This document shows positions 33,400 to 40,949 of a stretch of 64,000 nt of DNA, piece after piece. The notes under the pieces were generated by a model, which saw nothing but the letters and a program-made list of their open reading frames with translations, was not told the DNA's origin and did no database searches. The DNA comes from Streptomyces viridochromogenes DSM 40736 (lineage in GTDB: Bacteria > Actinomycetota > Actinomycetes > Streptomycetales > Streptomycetaceae), in contig NZ_GG657757.1 in the NCBI RefSeq assembly GCF_000158955.1, positions 6,255,705 through 6,319,704 on the forward strand, in the 5' to 3' direction. The translations under genes and the position numbers were made by a program. The first letter of the stretch is position 1, and the number at the start of each line of letters is the position of its first letter.

Positions 33400-34260
33400 A
33401 TGCCCGAGTTGCCCGAGGTCGAGGTCGTACGGCGCGGACTTCAGCGGTGGGTCGCCCACCGCACCGTCGCCGAGACCGAGGTGCTGCACCCGCGCGCCGT
33501 GCGCCGCCACCTCGCGGGCGCCGACGACTTCGCGCACCGCCTGAAGGGCCACCGCATCGGCACCCCGAGCCGTCGCGGCAAGTACCTGTGGCTGCCCCTG
33601 GAGGACACGGACCAGTCGATCCTGGCCCACCTCGGCATGAGCGGCCAGCTCCTGGTCCAGCCGCACACGGCCCCGGACGAGAAGCACCTGCGCATCCGCG
33701 TCCGCTTCACCGACGCCCTGGACACCGAACTCCGCTTCGTCGACCAGCGCACCTTCGGCGGCCTGTCGCTGCACGACAACACCCCCGACGGCCTGCCCGA
33801 CGTCATCGCGCACATCGCCCGCGACCCGCTCGACGAGTTCTTCGACGACGAGGCCTTCCACCGTGCGCTGCGCCGCAAGCGGTCCACGATCAAGCGGGCC
33901 CTGCTCGACCAGTCGCTGATCAGCGGCGTCGGCAACATCTACGCGGACGAGGCCCTGTGGCGCGCCCGCCTTCACTACGAGCGCCCGACCGCGACCCTCA
34001 CCCGCCCGCGCACCCTGTCGCTCCTGGGCCATGTGCGGGACGTGATGAACGCGGCCCTCGCGGTGGGCGGCACCAGCTTCGACAGCCTCTACGTCAACGT
34101 CAACGGCGAGTCCGGATACTTCGACCGGTCCCTCGACGCGTACGGCCGCGAGGGGTTGCCCTGCCGCCGCTGCGGCACACCCATGCGCCGACGACCCTGG
34201 ATGAACCGGTCCAGCTACTACTGCCCGAAGTGCCAGCGTCCGCCGCGGGTCACGCCCTAG
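33400..34260 (+). CDS. mutM: Formamidopyrimidine-DNA glycosylase
   Basis: This 286-residue bifunctional glycosylase/AP lyase removes 8-oxoguanine. The N-terminal MPELPEVEVVRRGL supplies the catalytic Pro2 and Glu3; RRGKYLWLPL contributes the catalytic Lys. The H2TH region is SLISGVGNIYADEALW, and the C-terminal zinc finger reads CRRCGTPMRR ... YYCPKCQ. All key residues are present. Its stop overlaps the convergent HxlR gene by 11 bp. Confidence 0.98.
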   Translation: MPELPEVEVVRRGLQRWVAHRTVAETEVLHPRAVRRHLAGADDFAHRLKGHRIGTPSRRGKYLWLPLEDTDQSILAHLGMSGQLLVQPHTAPDEKHLRIRVRFTDALDTELRFVDQRTFGGLSLHDNTPDGLPDVIAHIARDPLDEFFDDEAFHRALRRKRSTIKRALLDQSLISGVGNIYADEALWRARLHYERPTATLTRPRTLSLLGHVRDVMNAALAVGGTSFDSLYVNVNGESGYFDRSLDAYGREGLPCRRCGTPMRRRPWMNRSSYYCPKCQRPPRVTP

Positions 34261-34648
34261 CGGAGTCGTACCGCTCTCGCGCGGCCAGCACCTCGTCCAT
34301 GCTGTCCTCCACGAAGTGGATCAGGCCGTGCAGCCGCTCGGCCACGCCGCGTCCCAGCGGTGTCAGTTCGTAGTCCACGCGGGGCGGGTTGGTCGGCTGG
34401 GCCTCACGGTGCACCAAGCCGTCACGCTCCAGCGCGTGCAGCGTCTGGGACAGCATCTTCTCGCTCACCCCGTCGACACGGCGGCGCAGCTCGTTGAAGC
34501 GCAGGGAGCCCTCGAACAGCGCGCACAGGATGAGCCCGCCCCAGCGGCCCGTGACGTGCTCGAGCGTGCCACGCGACGGGCATGCCTTGGCGAACACGTT
34601 GTACGGGAGGTCGTCCAGCCCCTCCGTGAGCTCCTGGGTGGTGGTCAT
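34250..34648 (-). CDS. HxlR-family transcriptional regulator
   Basis: This 132-residue winged-helix protein has the HxlR signature: CPSRGTLEHVTGRWGGLILC at residues 23-42, then FNELRRRVDGVSEKMLSQTL and LERDGLVHREAQPTNPPRVDYELTPLG. The lone Cys near the N-terminus is the usual redox or electrophile sensor of this family, although here the wing is preceded by Cys23. ATG 34648 is the likely start. Direct and inverted GCTAAC/GTTAG repeats 23-57 bp upstream look like an autoregulatory operator. The target gene is not evident nearby. Confidence 0.9.
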   Translation of the reverse strand: MTTTQELTEGLDDLPYNVFAKACPSRGTLEHVTGRWGGLILCALFEGSLRFNELRRRVDGVSEKMLSQTLHALERDGLVHREAQPTNPPRVDYELTPLGRGVAERLHGLIHFVEDSMDEVLAARERYDSARA

Positions 34649-34670
34649 GCACACAGAATACGCCAGCACA

Positions 34671-34705
34671 GCGCTAACCGACAGGTTGCGCTAACTGGTG
34701 GTTAG
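34671..34705. promoter_or_regulatory. Repeated GCGCTAAC and inverted GTTAG motifs, candidate HxlR operator
   Basis: GCGCTAAC occurs at 34671-34678 and 34688-34695, and the second copy forms CTAAC-TGGTG-GTTAG with 34701-34705. It lies directly upstream of the regulator's start. Confidence 0.55.
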
Positions 34706-34730
34706 TGAGGGAGGGGTCTGCCGCCGAGGT

Positions 34731-35888
34731 CTAGTAACCGAAGTCCTGGGTCCACCAGGGGCCGCCCGACCCGAGCTCGACACCGACGCCCAGCGTCTTG
34801 AAGTCGCAGTTCAGGATGTTGGCGCGGTGGCCGGGGCTGTTCATCCAGGCGTCCATCACGGCGGCGGCGTCGGCCTGCCCCCGGGCTATGTTCTCCCCGC
34901 CGAGGTTGGATATCCCGGCCTTCCCGGCCCGGTCCCACGGTGTGGCGCCGTCCGGGTCGGTGTGGTCGAAGAAGCCCCGCTTGGCCATGTCCTCGCTGAA
35001 GTTCTGCGCCAGGTCGGTCAGCGCGCTGTTCGCGGCGACCGGGCTGCAGCCCACCTTGGCCCGCTCCTCGTTCACGAGCTTCAGCACCTGGGCCGCCGCG
35101 GCGGACTCCTCGGAGAGGGCCGCGGGGGCGCTGGACCGCTCCGGCGCCTCGGTGGCCGTCCGGGAGGGCGTGTTCTCCGGCTTCTCGCTGGGAGTGGCCG
35201 CCGGCGCCTTCTTCTCCGGGGTCTTCTCCGGGGTCTTCTCCTGCGTCTTCTCCGGCTTCTCCGGGGTCTTCGTCGGCGCGGCCGACGACTTCGAGGCGGA
35301 CGGCGACGGCGACAGGGAGCGCTCGGCGTCCCGGCTCGTGGGTGTGCCGCCCCGGTCGTCAGCGCCGCCCGAGGTGCCGCCCAGCTCGCTCGGCGAGTTC
35401 GTCGGCGTGTCCGCGGCCTGCACCTTGTCGCCGCCGTTGTCGCCGCCGAGCTTGTAGTTGTCGAGGCCGGGCACCGCGCCCGTGGCCACCGCGACCGTGC
35501 CGAGGGCGACCGCGGCGGACACGCCGAGCAGTCCGGTGCGCATCGGCTTCGCGGCCTTCTTGCGGCGGCGGTGCGAGCCGCCGCGCCGGACACCGCCGTC
35601 GGGCTCGAACCCGTCACTGGCGAAGACGGCCGTGTCGTCGGTCCGGGGGCGGAGCACAGAGGAGGCGTACACGTCGTCACCCGCCGAGGAGCCCTCCCCG
35701 AACAGGTAGGCCTCGCTCTTCGCGTAGGTGCCGGCGTACGCCTCCGGGTTCAGGTAGGGCGCGATGCCCAGCGTCGCCCCGTCGTCCTCAGCGGTGGAGA
35801 ACTGCGGGTCGTGGCCCTCCGCGTAGCCGTCGGCCTGCGTGATGCCCGTGGCGGCGCGGCCGGCGGCGGAGCGTCGGTGGCGTCCCAT
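34731..35888 (-). CDS. Membrane-anchored CAP-domain (SCP-like) protein
   Basis: In this 385-residue protein, residues 1-115 are cytosolic and basic at the end (RRRKKAAKPMR); a membrane segment spans ~117-138. A long Pro/Thr/Lys/Glu spacer follows (~150-250, TPEKTPEKTPEKK-like). The C-terminal CAP domain (~260-385) has the marker residues FFDHTDPDG, GENIARGQADAAAVMDAWMNSPGHRANILN and WTQDFGY. CAP domains of this type occur in secreted bacterial proteins of unclear function, often spore-coat or wall associated. The extended extracytoplasmic spacer suggests reaching through peptidoglycan. Confidence 0.9.
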   Translation of the reverse strand: MGRHRRSAAGRAATGITQADGYAEGHDPQFSTAEDDGATLGIAPYLNPEAYAGTYAKSEAYLFGEGSSAGDDVYASSVLRPRTDDTAVFASDGFEPDGGVRRGGSHRRRKKAAKPMRTGLLGVSAAVALGTVAVATGAVPGLDNYKLGGDNGGDKVQAADTPTNSPSELGGTSGGADDRGGTPTSRDAERSLSPSPSASKSSAAPTKTPEKPEKTQEKTPEKTPEKKAPAATPSEKPENTPSRTATEAPERSSAPAALSEESAAAAQVLKLVNEERAKVGCSPVAANSALTDLAQNFSEDMAKRGFFDHTDPDGATPWDRAGKAGISNLGGENIARGQADAAAVMDAWMNSPGHRANILNCDFKTLGVGVELGSGGPWWTQDFGY

Positions 35889-35938
35889 GTCCTGGCCTTC
35901 CTCGTCCTGGCGGTCGACTCGTCCTCGAGATCAACACC

Positions 35939-35962
35939 AAACTCACTCGATCGTGTGAGTTT
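35939..35962. promoter_or_regulatory. Inverted repeat in the divergent CAP/acyP control region
   Basis: AAACTCAC-N8-GTGAGTTT is a perfect 8-bp inverted repeat about 50 bp upstream of the CAP-protein start and 88 bp upstream of the acylphosphatase start. It is a plausible operator. Confidence 0.5.
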
Positions 35963-36049
35963 CATATGAGATTCGTTGGGTGGGGACGGTACCGCATGGC
36001 GCAAGTGGAGGAAGTGCCCGGACAGAGTTTGGGCGGTTAGGTTGCAGTC

Positions 36050-36331
36050 ATGAGCGAGGATGTGCGACTGGTCGCCTGGGTGCGGGGACGCGTCCAAGGT
36101 GTGGGTTTCCGCTGGTTCACACGGGCCAAGGCCCTGGAGATCGGCGGCCTGAGTGGTTTTGCTCTCAATTTGGGCGACGGACGGGTCCAGGTCGTCGCGG
36201 AGGGCGCGCGAGAGGGCTGTGAAGGTTTGCTGGAGTGGCTCCAGGGTCACGACACGCCCGGCCGCGTGGACGGTGTCACCGAGATCTGGGACACACCTCG
36301 CGGCGGCTACGAGGGCTTCGCCATCCGCTGA
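36050..36331 (+). CDS. acyP: Acylphosphatase
   Basis: This 93-residue protein hydrolyses carboxyl-phosphate bonds of acyl phosphates. It has the signature GRVQGVGFRWFTRAKA with the catalytic Arg, and the NLGDGRVQVVAEG strand with catalytic Asn at about residue 40. Full length for the family. Between the CAP gene and smc; acyP-smc linkage is common in actinobacteria. Confidence 0.96.
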   Translation: MSEDVRLVAWVRGRVQGVGFRWFTRAKALEIGGLSGFALNLGDGRVQVVAEGAREGCEGLLEWLQGHDTPGRVDGVTEIWDTPRGGYEGFAIR

Positions 36332-36710
36332 CCCCGCACCGCCGGGCGACTCCCGCAGCCGCCCGCGGACCGGCCCCGGGCGGCCTCCCCGGACGGAAAC
36401 TTGCTGGTGATTGCCAAGAAACGCTTGCTCTGGCGGGCTGCACACGCAAGGATGATCGACACGCCCCGAGGGCCCCGCAGAAGCCGCAGCGCCGCCGTTC
36501 CAGGCCGCTTGCGCCCGGGTTGCCCCCAATACGGGGCGTGATCGTGTTGACCGTCAAACTTTTTGGTGAGACGCTGAAAGCCCCGCGCACCTTAGCTGTT
36601 TGGCATGGCTGAACGGCAGTACAACTCCAGGCCTGCCAAGCATCGCGGGTGCGAATCCCTCACGACCCACACCGCATCGGTCGGTCACTCATTGTGGAGG
36701 ACCATCCATC
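36332..36710. other. Intergenic region upstream of the small coiled-coil gene, about 380 bp
   Basis: No gene is supported here. The right part is relatively AT-rich, with TTGACC at 36546-36551 and AAACTTTTTGG just after it, but no -10 at good spacing. A GCGAATCCCTC stretch near 36650 recalls a tRNA T arm but no cloverleaf can be completed. GTGGAGGACC about 36694 supplies the ribosome site of the next gene. Confidence 0.45.
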
Positions 36711-36914
36711 ATGGCAAAGGCGCTTCTCGGTTACGTCGGCGGCTCCGACCCTCGACTCCTCGCCGAGATGCGACGGCTCCAGCAGCGCGTCCAGGACCTG
36801 GAATCCGAGCTCGTACGGATCCAGGCTGAGAACGAGGCGCTGACGGCTGCCGCTTCTCACGACAGGATCATGGAGAGCGTTGACGCACACCAGGCGGAGC
36901 CTGCGCTCACCTGA
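36711..36914 (+). CDS. 67-aa coiled-coil protein, function unknown
   Basis: The protein begins MAKALLGYVGGSDPRLLAEM and continues with a leucine-spaced heptad helix (LQQRVQDLESELVRIQAEN). It ends in a short flexible tail. ATG 36711 is preceded by GTGGAGGACC. An intrinsic terminator follows 70 bp after the stop, so it is a monocistronic unit. I recall a conserved actinobacterial protein here but no function. Confidence 0.88.
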   Translation: MAKALLGYVGGSDPRLLAEMRRLQQRVQDLESELVRIQAENEALTAAASHDRIMESVDAHQAEPALT

Positions 36915-36983
36915 TCACTGCACGCTCCACAAAAGCACCAGCAGTGGTTGGGCCGCCCGTCACAACCGCTAAGTCAGAAGTGC

Positions 36984-37006
36984 AAGGGACGCCATCGGCG
37001 TCCCTT
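36984..37006 (+). terminator. Intrinsic terminator of the small coiled-coil gene
   Basis: AAGGGACGCC-ATC-GGCGTCCCTT stem-loop followed by CTTTCTT. Confidence 0.9.
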
Positions 37007-37121
37007 CTTTCTTGCCCCCGCATCCTTTCACCTTCTTTAACGTCTGGTGTGCCCTGCGCGTTCAGCGGCGAAACCGTGGGTTCATGGAGTGAGACGAACC
37101 CGGGCGGTAGAGTCCGGCGGC

Positions 37122-40100
37122 GTGCACCTCAAGGCCCTGACTCTCCGTGGGTTCAAGTCGTTCGCCTCGGCGACCACACTCCGGTTCGAACCGGGGATCA
37201 CGTGCGTCGTCGGACCGAACGGCTCGGGCAAGTCCAACGTCGTCGACGCGCTCAGCTGGGTCATGGGCGAGCAGGGCGCCAAGTCGCTGCGCGGCGGCAA
37301 GATGGAGGACGTCATCTTCGCCGGCACCACCGGCCGTCCGCCGCTGGGCCGTGCCGAGGTGTCCCTGACGATCGACAACTCCGACGGCGCCCTGCCCATC
37401 GAGTACGCCGAGGTCACCATCACGCGGATCATGTTCCGCAACGGCGGCAGCGAGTACCAGATCAACGGCGACACCTGCCGCCTCCTCGACATCCAGGAGC
37501 TCCTCTCCGACTCCGGCATCGGCCGCGAGATGCACGTCATCGTCGGGCAGGGCCAGCTCGACTCCGTCCTGCACGCCGATCCCATGGGCCGCCGCGCCTT
37601 CATCGAGGAGGCGGCCGGCGTCCTCAAGCACCGCAAGCGCAAGGAGAAGGCGCTGCGCAAGCTGGACGCGATGCAGGCCAACCTCGCGCGCGTGCAGGAC
37701 CTGACCGACGAGCTCAGACGCCAGCTCAAGCCCCTCGGCCGCCAGGCCGCCGTCGCCCGCCGGGCCGCCGTCATCCAGGCCGACCTGCGCGACGCCCGCC
37801 TGCGCCTCCTGGCCGACGACCTCGTACGGCTGCGGGACGCGCTCAAGGCCGAGGTCGCCGACGAGGCCGCGCTGAAGGAGCGCAAGGAGTCCGCCGAGCA
37901 GGAGCTGCGCAAGGCACAACAGCGCGAGGCCCTCCTGGAGGACGAGGTCCGGCAGCTCACGCCGCGGCTCCAGCGCGCCCAGCAGACCTGGTACGAGCTC
38001 TCCCAACTCGCCGAACGGGTGCGCGGCACGATCTCGCTGGCCGACGCCCGGGTGAAGAGCGCCACCTCCGCGCCCCCCGAGGAGCGGCGCGGACGCGACC
38101 CCGAGGACATGGAGCGCGAGGCCGCCCGCATCCGCGAGCAGGAGGCCGAGCTGGAGGCGGCCCTGGAGGCGGCCGAACGGGCCCTGGAGGACACGGTCGC
38201 GCACCGCGCCGAGCTGGAACGCGCGCTCGCCGAGGAGGAGCGGCGCCTGAAGGACGTCGCCCGCGCCATCGCCGACCGGCGTGAGGGCCTCGCCCGGCTG
38301 AACGGCCAGGTCAACGCGGCCCGCTCGCGTGCCGCATCCGCCCAGGCCGAGATCGAACGCCTGGCCGCCGCCCGCGACGAGGCCCAGGAGCGGGCCGTCG
38401 CCGCGCAGGAGGAGTACGAGGCCCTCAAGGCCGAGGTCGACGGCCTCGACGCCGGCGACTTCGAACTCGCCGAACAGCACGAGGCCGCGAAACAGCAGCT
38501 CGCCGATGCCGAGGCCGCCCTCACGGCAGCCCGCGAGGAGGCCACGGCTGCGGAACGCAAGCGGGCCGCCACTCAGGCTCGGCACGAAGCCCTCGCGCTC
38601 GGCCTGCGCCGCAAGGACGGCACCGGCATACTGCTCGCGGCGAAGGACCGTCTCTCCGGCCTGCTCGGCCCGGCGGCGGAACTCCTGACGGTGACCCCCG
38701 GACATGAGATCGCCCTCGCAGCGGCCTTCGGAGCGGCGGCGGACGCGATCGCGGTCACGACCCCGGCCTCTGCAGCGGACGCGATCCGACTTCTTCGCAA
38801 GCAGGACGGGGGCAGGGCGACTCTGCTCATGGCAGGGGCTGCCGCCCCCGGGGGCGAGGGGCCGAGTTCGACATGCGGCTGCCGCCGCGTGGGCGCGACC
38901 AGCCACGACGAGCCCGCAGACGCACGACACACCTTCGCGGCAGACCTGGTCCGCGGCCCCGGCGACCTCATGCCCGCAGTCCGCCGCGTCCTGCACGGCA
39001 TCGTCGTCGTCAGCACCCTGGAAGACGCTGAGGACCTCGTCCTCACCCACCCCGACCTCACCGCCGTCACCGCAGAAGGCGACCTGCTCGGGGCGCACCT
39101 GGCCCACGGCGGCTCCGCCGGCGCCCCCAGCCTCCTCGAAGTCCAGGCCTCCGTCGACGAGGCTGCCGCCGAGCTGGAAGAGCTCGCCGTCCTCTGCGAG
39201 GAGCTGACCGAGGCCCAGCACGCCGCCGTCGAGCGGCGCAAGGAGACCGCCGCACTGGTCGAGGACGTGGGGGAGCGGCGCCGGGCCGCCGACCGGGAGA
39301 AGTCGTCCGTCGCCCAGCAGCTCGGCCGGCTCGCCGGGCAGGCACGGGGCGCAGCGGGAGAGGCCGAGCGGTCCACGGCCGCCGCGGCCCGGGCGCAGGA
39401 AGCCCTCGACAAGGCCCTGGCGGAGGCCGAGGAACTCGCCGAGCGGCTCGCCGTCGCCGAGGAGATGCCGATCGAGGAGGAGCCCGACACCGCCGTGCGC
39501 GACCGGCTCGCCGCCGACGGCGCCAACGCCCGCCAGACCGAGATGGAGGCCCGCCTCCAGGCCCGTACGCACGAGGAGCGGGTCAAGGGCCTGGCCGGAC
39601 GGGCCGACTCCCTGGACCGGGCCGCCCGTGCGGAACGCGAGGCACGCGCGCGTGCCGAGCAGCGGCGGGCCCGGTTGCGGCACGAGGCCGCCGTCGCCGA
39701 GGCCGTCGGCTCGGGCGCCCGGCAGCTGCTCGCGCACGTCGAGGTCTCCCTGGCCCGCGCCGACGAGGAGCGCACAGCGGCCGACGCCGCCAAGGCCCGC
39801 CGTGAGCAGGAACTCGCCCGCGCCCGCACCGAGGGACGCGATCTCAAGGCCGAGCTCGACAAGTTGACGGATTCGGTCCACCGTGGCGAGGTACTCGGCG
39901 CCGAGAAGCGGCTGCGGATCGAGCAGCTGGAGACCAAGGCGCTGGAGGAACTGGGTGTCGAACCGGCAGGGCTGGTGGCGGAGTACGGGCCGCATCAGCT
40001 TGTGCCGCCCTCGCCCCCCGCCGAGGGCGAGGAGCTGCCGGAGGACCCCGAGCATCCGCGCAACAGGCCGAAGCCGTATCTCCGGTCCGAGCAGGAGAAG

Positions 40101-40727
40101 CGCCTGAAGGCCGCCGAGCGTGCCTACCAGCAGCTCGGCAAGGTCAACCCGCTCGCCCTGGAGGAGTTCGCGGCGCTGGAGGAACGCCACCAGTTCCTCA
40201 GCGAGCAGCTCGAGGACCTCAAGAAGACGCGGGCGGACCTCCTCCAGGTGGTGAAGGAGGTCGACGAGCGGGTCGAGCAGGTCTTCACCGAGGCCTACCG
40301 GGACACGGCCCGGGAGTTCGAGGGCGTGTTCTCGCGCCTGTTCCCGGGGGGTGACGGGCGGCTGATCCTGACCGATCCCGACAACATGCTCACCACGGGC
40401 GTGGACGTCGAGGCCCGCCCGCCGGGCAAGAAGGTCAAGCGGCTGTCGCTGCTCTCCGGCGGGGAGCGGTCACTGACCGCCGTGGCGCTGCTCGTGTCGA
40501 TCTTCAAGGCACGGCCCAGCCCGTTCTACGTCATGGACGAGGTCGAGGCCGCCCTCGACGACACCAACCTCCAGCGGCTCATCCGGATCATGCAGGAGCT
40601 CCAGGAAGCCTCCCAGCTGATCGTGATCACCCACCAGAAGCGCACCATGGAGGTCGCCGACGCGCTGTACGGCGTCTCCATGCAGGGCGACGGTGTGTCG
40701 AAGGTCATCAGCCAGCGCCTCCGCTAG
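37122..40727 (+). CDS. smc: Chromosome segregation ATPase SMC, hinge interrupted by a repeat-derived insert
   Basis: This 1201-residue condensin core has an N-terminal ATPase half with Walker A VVGPNGSGKSNVVDAL (residues 32-40) and the R-loop; two long Glu/Arg/Ala coiled coils (~170-500 and ~690-1020); a hinge (~515-680); and a C-terminal half with signature LLSGGERSLTAVALL (~1110) and Walker B FYVMDEVEAALDD. GTG 37122 gives MHLKALTLRGFKSFAS. Residues 577-603 are encoded by an interspersed repeat, adding two Cys and a basic stretch in the hinge. ScpA/ScpB partners are not in this window. The gene stays in frame, so SMC is probably functional. Confidence 0.95.
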   Translation: MHLKALTLRGFKSFASATTLRFEPGITCVVGPNGSGKSNVVDALSWVMGEQGAKSLRGGKMEDVIFAGTTGRPPLGRAEVSLTIDNSDGALPIEYAEVTITRIMFRNGGSEYQINGDTCRLLDIQELLSDSGIGREMHVIVGQGQLDSVLHADPMGRRAFIEEAAGVLKHRKRKEKALRKLDAMQANLARVQDLTDELRRQLKPLGRQAAVARRAAVIQADLRDARLRLLADDLVRLRDALKAEVADEAALKERKESAEQELRKAQQREALLEDEVRQLTPRLQRAQQTWYELSQLAERVRGTISLADARVKSATSAPPEERRGRDPEDMEREAARIREQEAELEAALEAAERALEDTVAHRAELERALAEEERRLKDVARAIADRREGLARLNGQVNAARSRAASAQAEIERLAAARDEAQERAVAAQEEYEALKAEVDGLDAGDFELAEQHEAAKQQLADAEAALTAAREEATAAERKRAATQARHEALALGLRRKDGTGILLAAKDRLSGLLGPAAELLTVTPGHEIALAAAFGAAADAIAVTTPASAADAIRLLRKQDGGRATLLMAGAAAPGGEGPSSTCGCRRVGATSHDEPADARHTFAADLVRGPGDLMPAVRRVLHGIVVVSTLEDAEDLVLTHPDLTAVTAEGDLLGAHLAHGGSAGAPSLLEVQASVDEAAAELEELAVLCEELTEAQHAAVERRKETAALVEDVGERRRAADREKSSVAQQLGRLAGQARGAAGEAERSTAAAARAQEALDKALAEAEELAERLAVAEEMPIEEEPDTAVRDRLAADGANARQTEMEARLQARTHEERVKGLAGRADSLDRAARAEREARARAEQRRARLRHEAAVAEAVGSGARQLLAHVEVSLARADEERTAADAAKARREQELARARTEGRDLKAELDKLTDSVHRGEVLGAEKRLRIEQLETKALEELGVEPAGLVAEYGPHQLVPPSPPAEGEELPEDPEHPRNRPKPYLRSEQEKRLKAAERAYQQLGKVNPLALEEFAALEERHQFLSEQLEDLKKTRADLLQVVKEVDERVEQVFTEAYRDTAREFEGVFSRLFPGGDGRLILTDPDNMLTTGVDVEARPPGKKVKRLSLLSGGERSLTAVALLVSIFKARPSPFYVMDEVEAALDDTNLQRLIRIMQELQEASQLIVITHQKRTMEVADALYGVSMQGDGVSKVISQRLR
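38851..38932. repeat. Interspersed repeat copy inside the smc coding sequence
   Basis: GGGGCGAGGGGCC..., then ATGCGGCTGCCGCCGCG with a GCGGC/GCCGC hairpin, then TGGGCGCGACCAGCCACGAC. It is the same element as at 29097-29155 and continues with GAGCCCGCAGACGCACGAC, a continuation I recall from other Streptomyces copies. It is open in the smc frame and encodes about 27 residues. Confidence 0.8.
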
Positions 40728-40770
40728 AAGCGTGTGGTCTACACCGGTCTCACCTGCGCTGCTCAGTGAC

Positions 40771-40893
40771 TTCAATTCTTGAACACATCACTGACACACT
40801 CCTGCCGCAGATTCACAGTGACGGACCTATTGACTTCGAAACTTGAAGGCATAGTCTCTGCAACGTTCCTTTTACCTTCAGGTACCTTCAGGT
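40771..40893 (+). promoter_or_regulatory. glcP promoter with repeat elements
   Basis: TTGACT (40831-40836), a 16-nt spacer and TAGTCT (40853-40858) make a good promoter. Flanking it are an inverted repeat TTCAA-TTC-TTGAA (40771-40783) upstream and a perfect tandem 10-bp repeat TACCTTCAGG x2 (40874-40893) just past the expected transcription start. The repeats look like regulator sites, fitting known glucose/Glk control of glcP; the binding protein is unknown. Confidence 0.6.
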
Positions 40894-40949
40894 GGACCTC
40901 GAAGGGCTGACCCCCTCCGGCAGCGTTGCCGGTGGCCCGAGGAGTACAC

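Noticed and set aside
36600..36680. Possible tRNA-like sequence before the small coiled-coil gene (GCGAATCCCTC resembles a T arm)
   Set aside because: No matching acceptor stem or anticodon stem could be drawn around it.
37062..40190. 1042-residue minus-strand frame opposite smc
   Set aside because: It is the antisense shadow of smc coiled coils, with Leu/Gly/Val-rich low-complexity translation.
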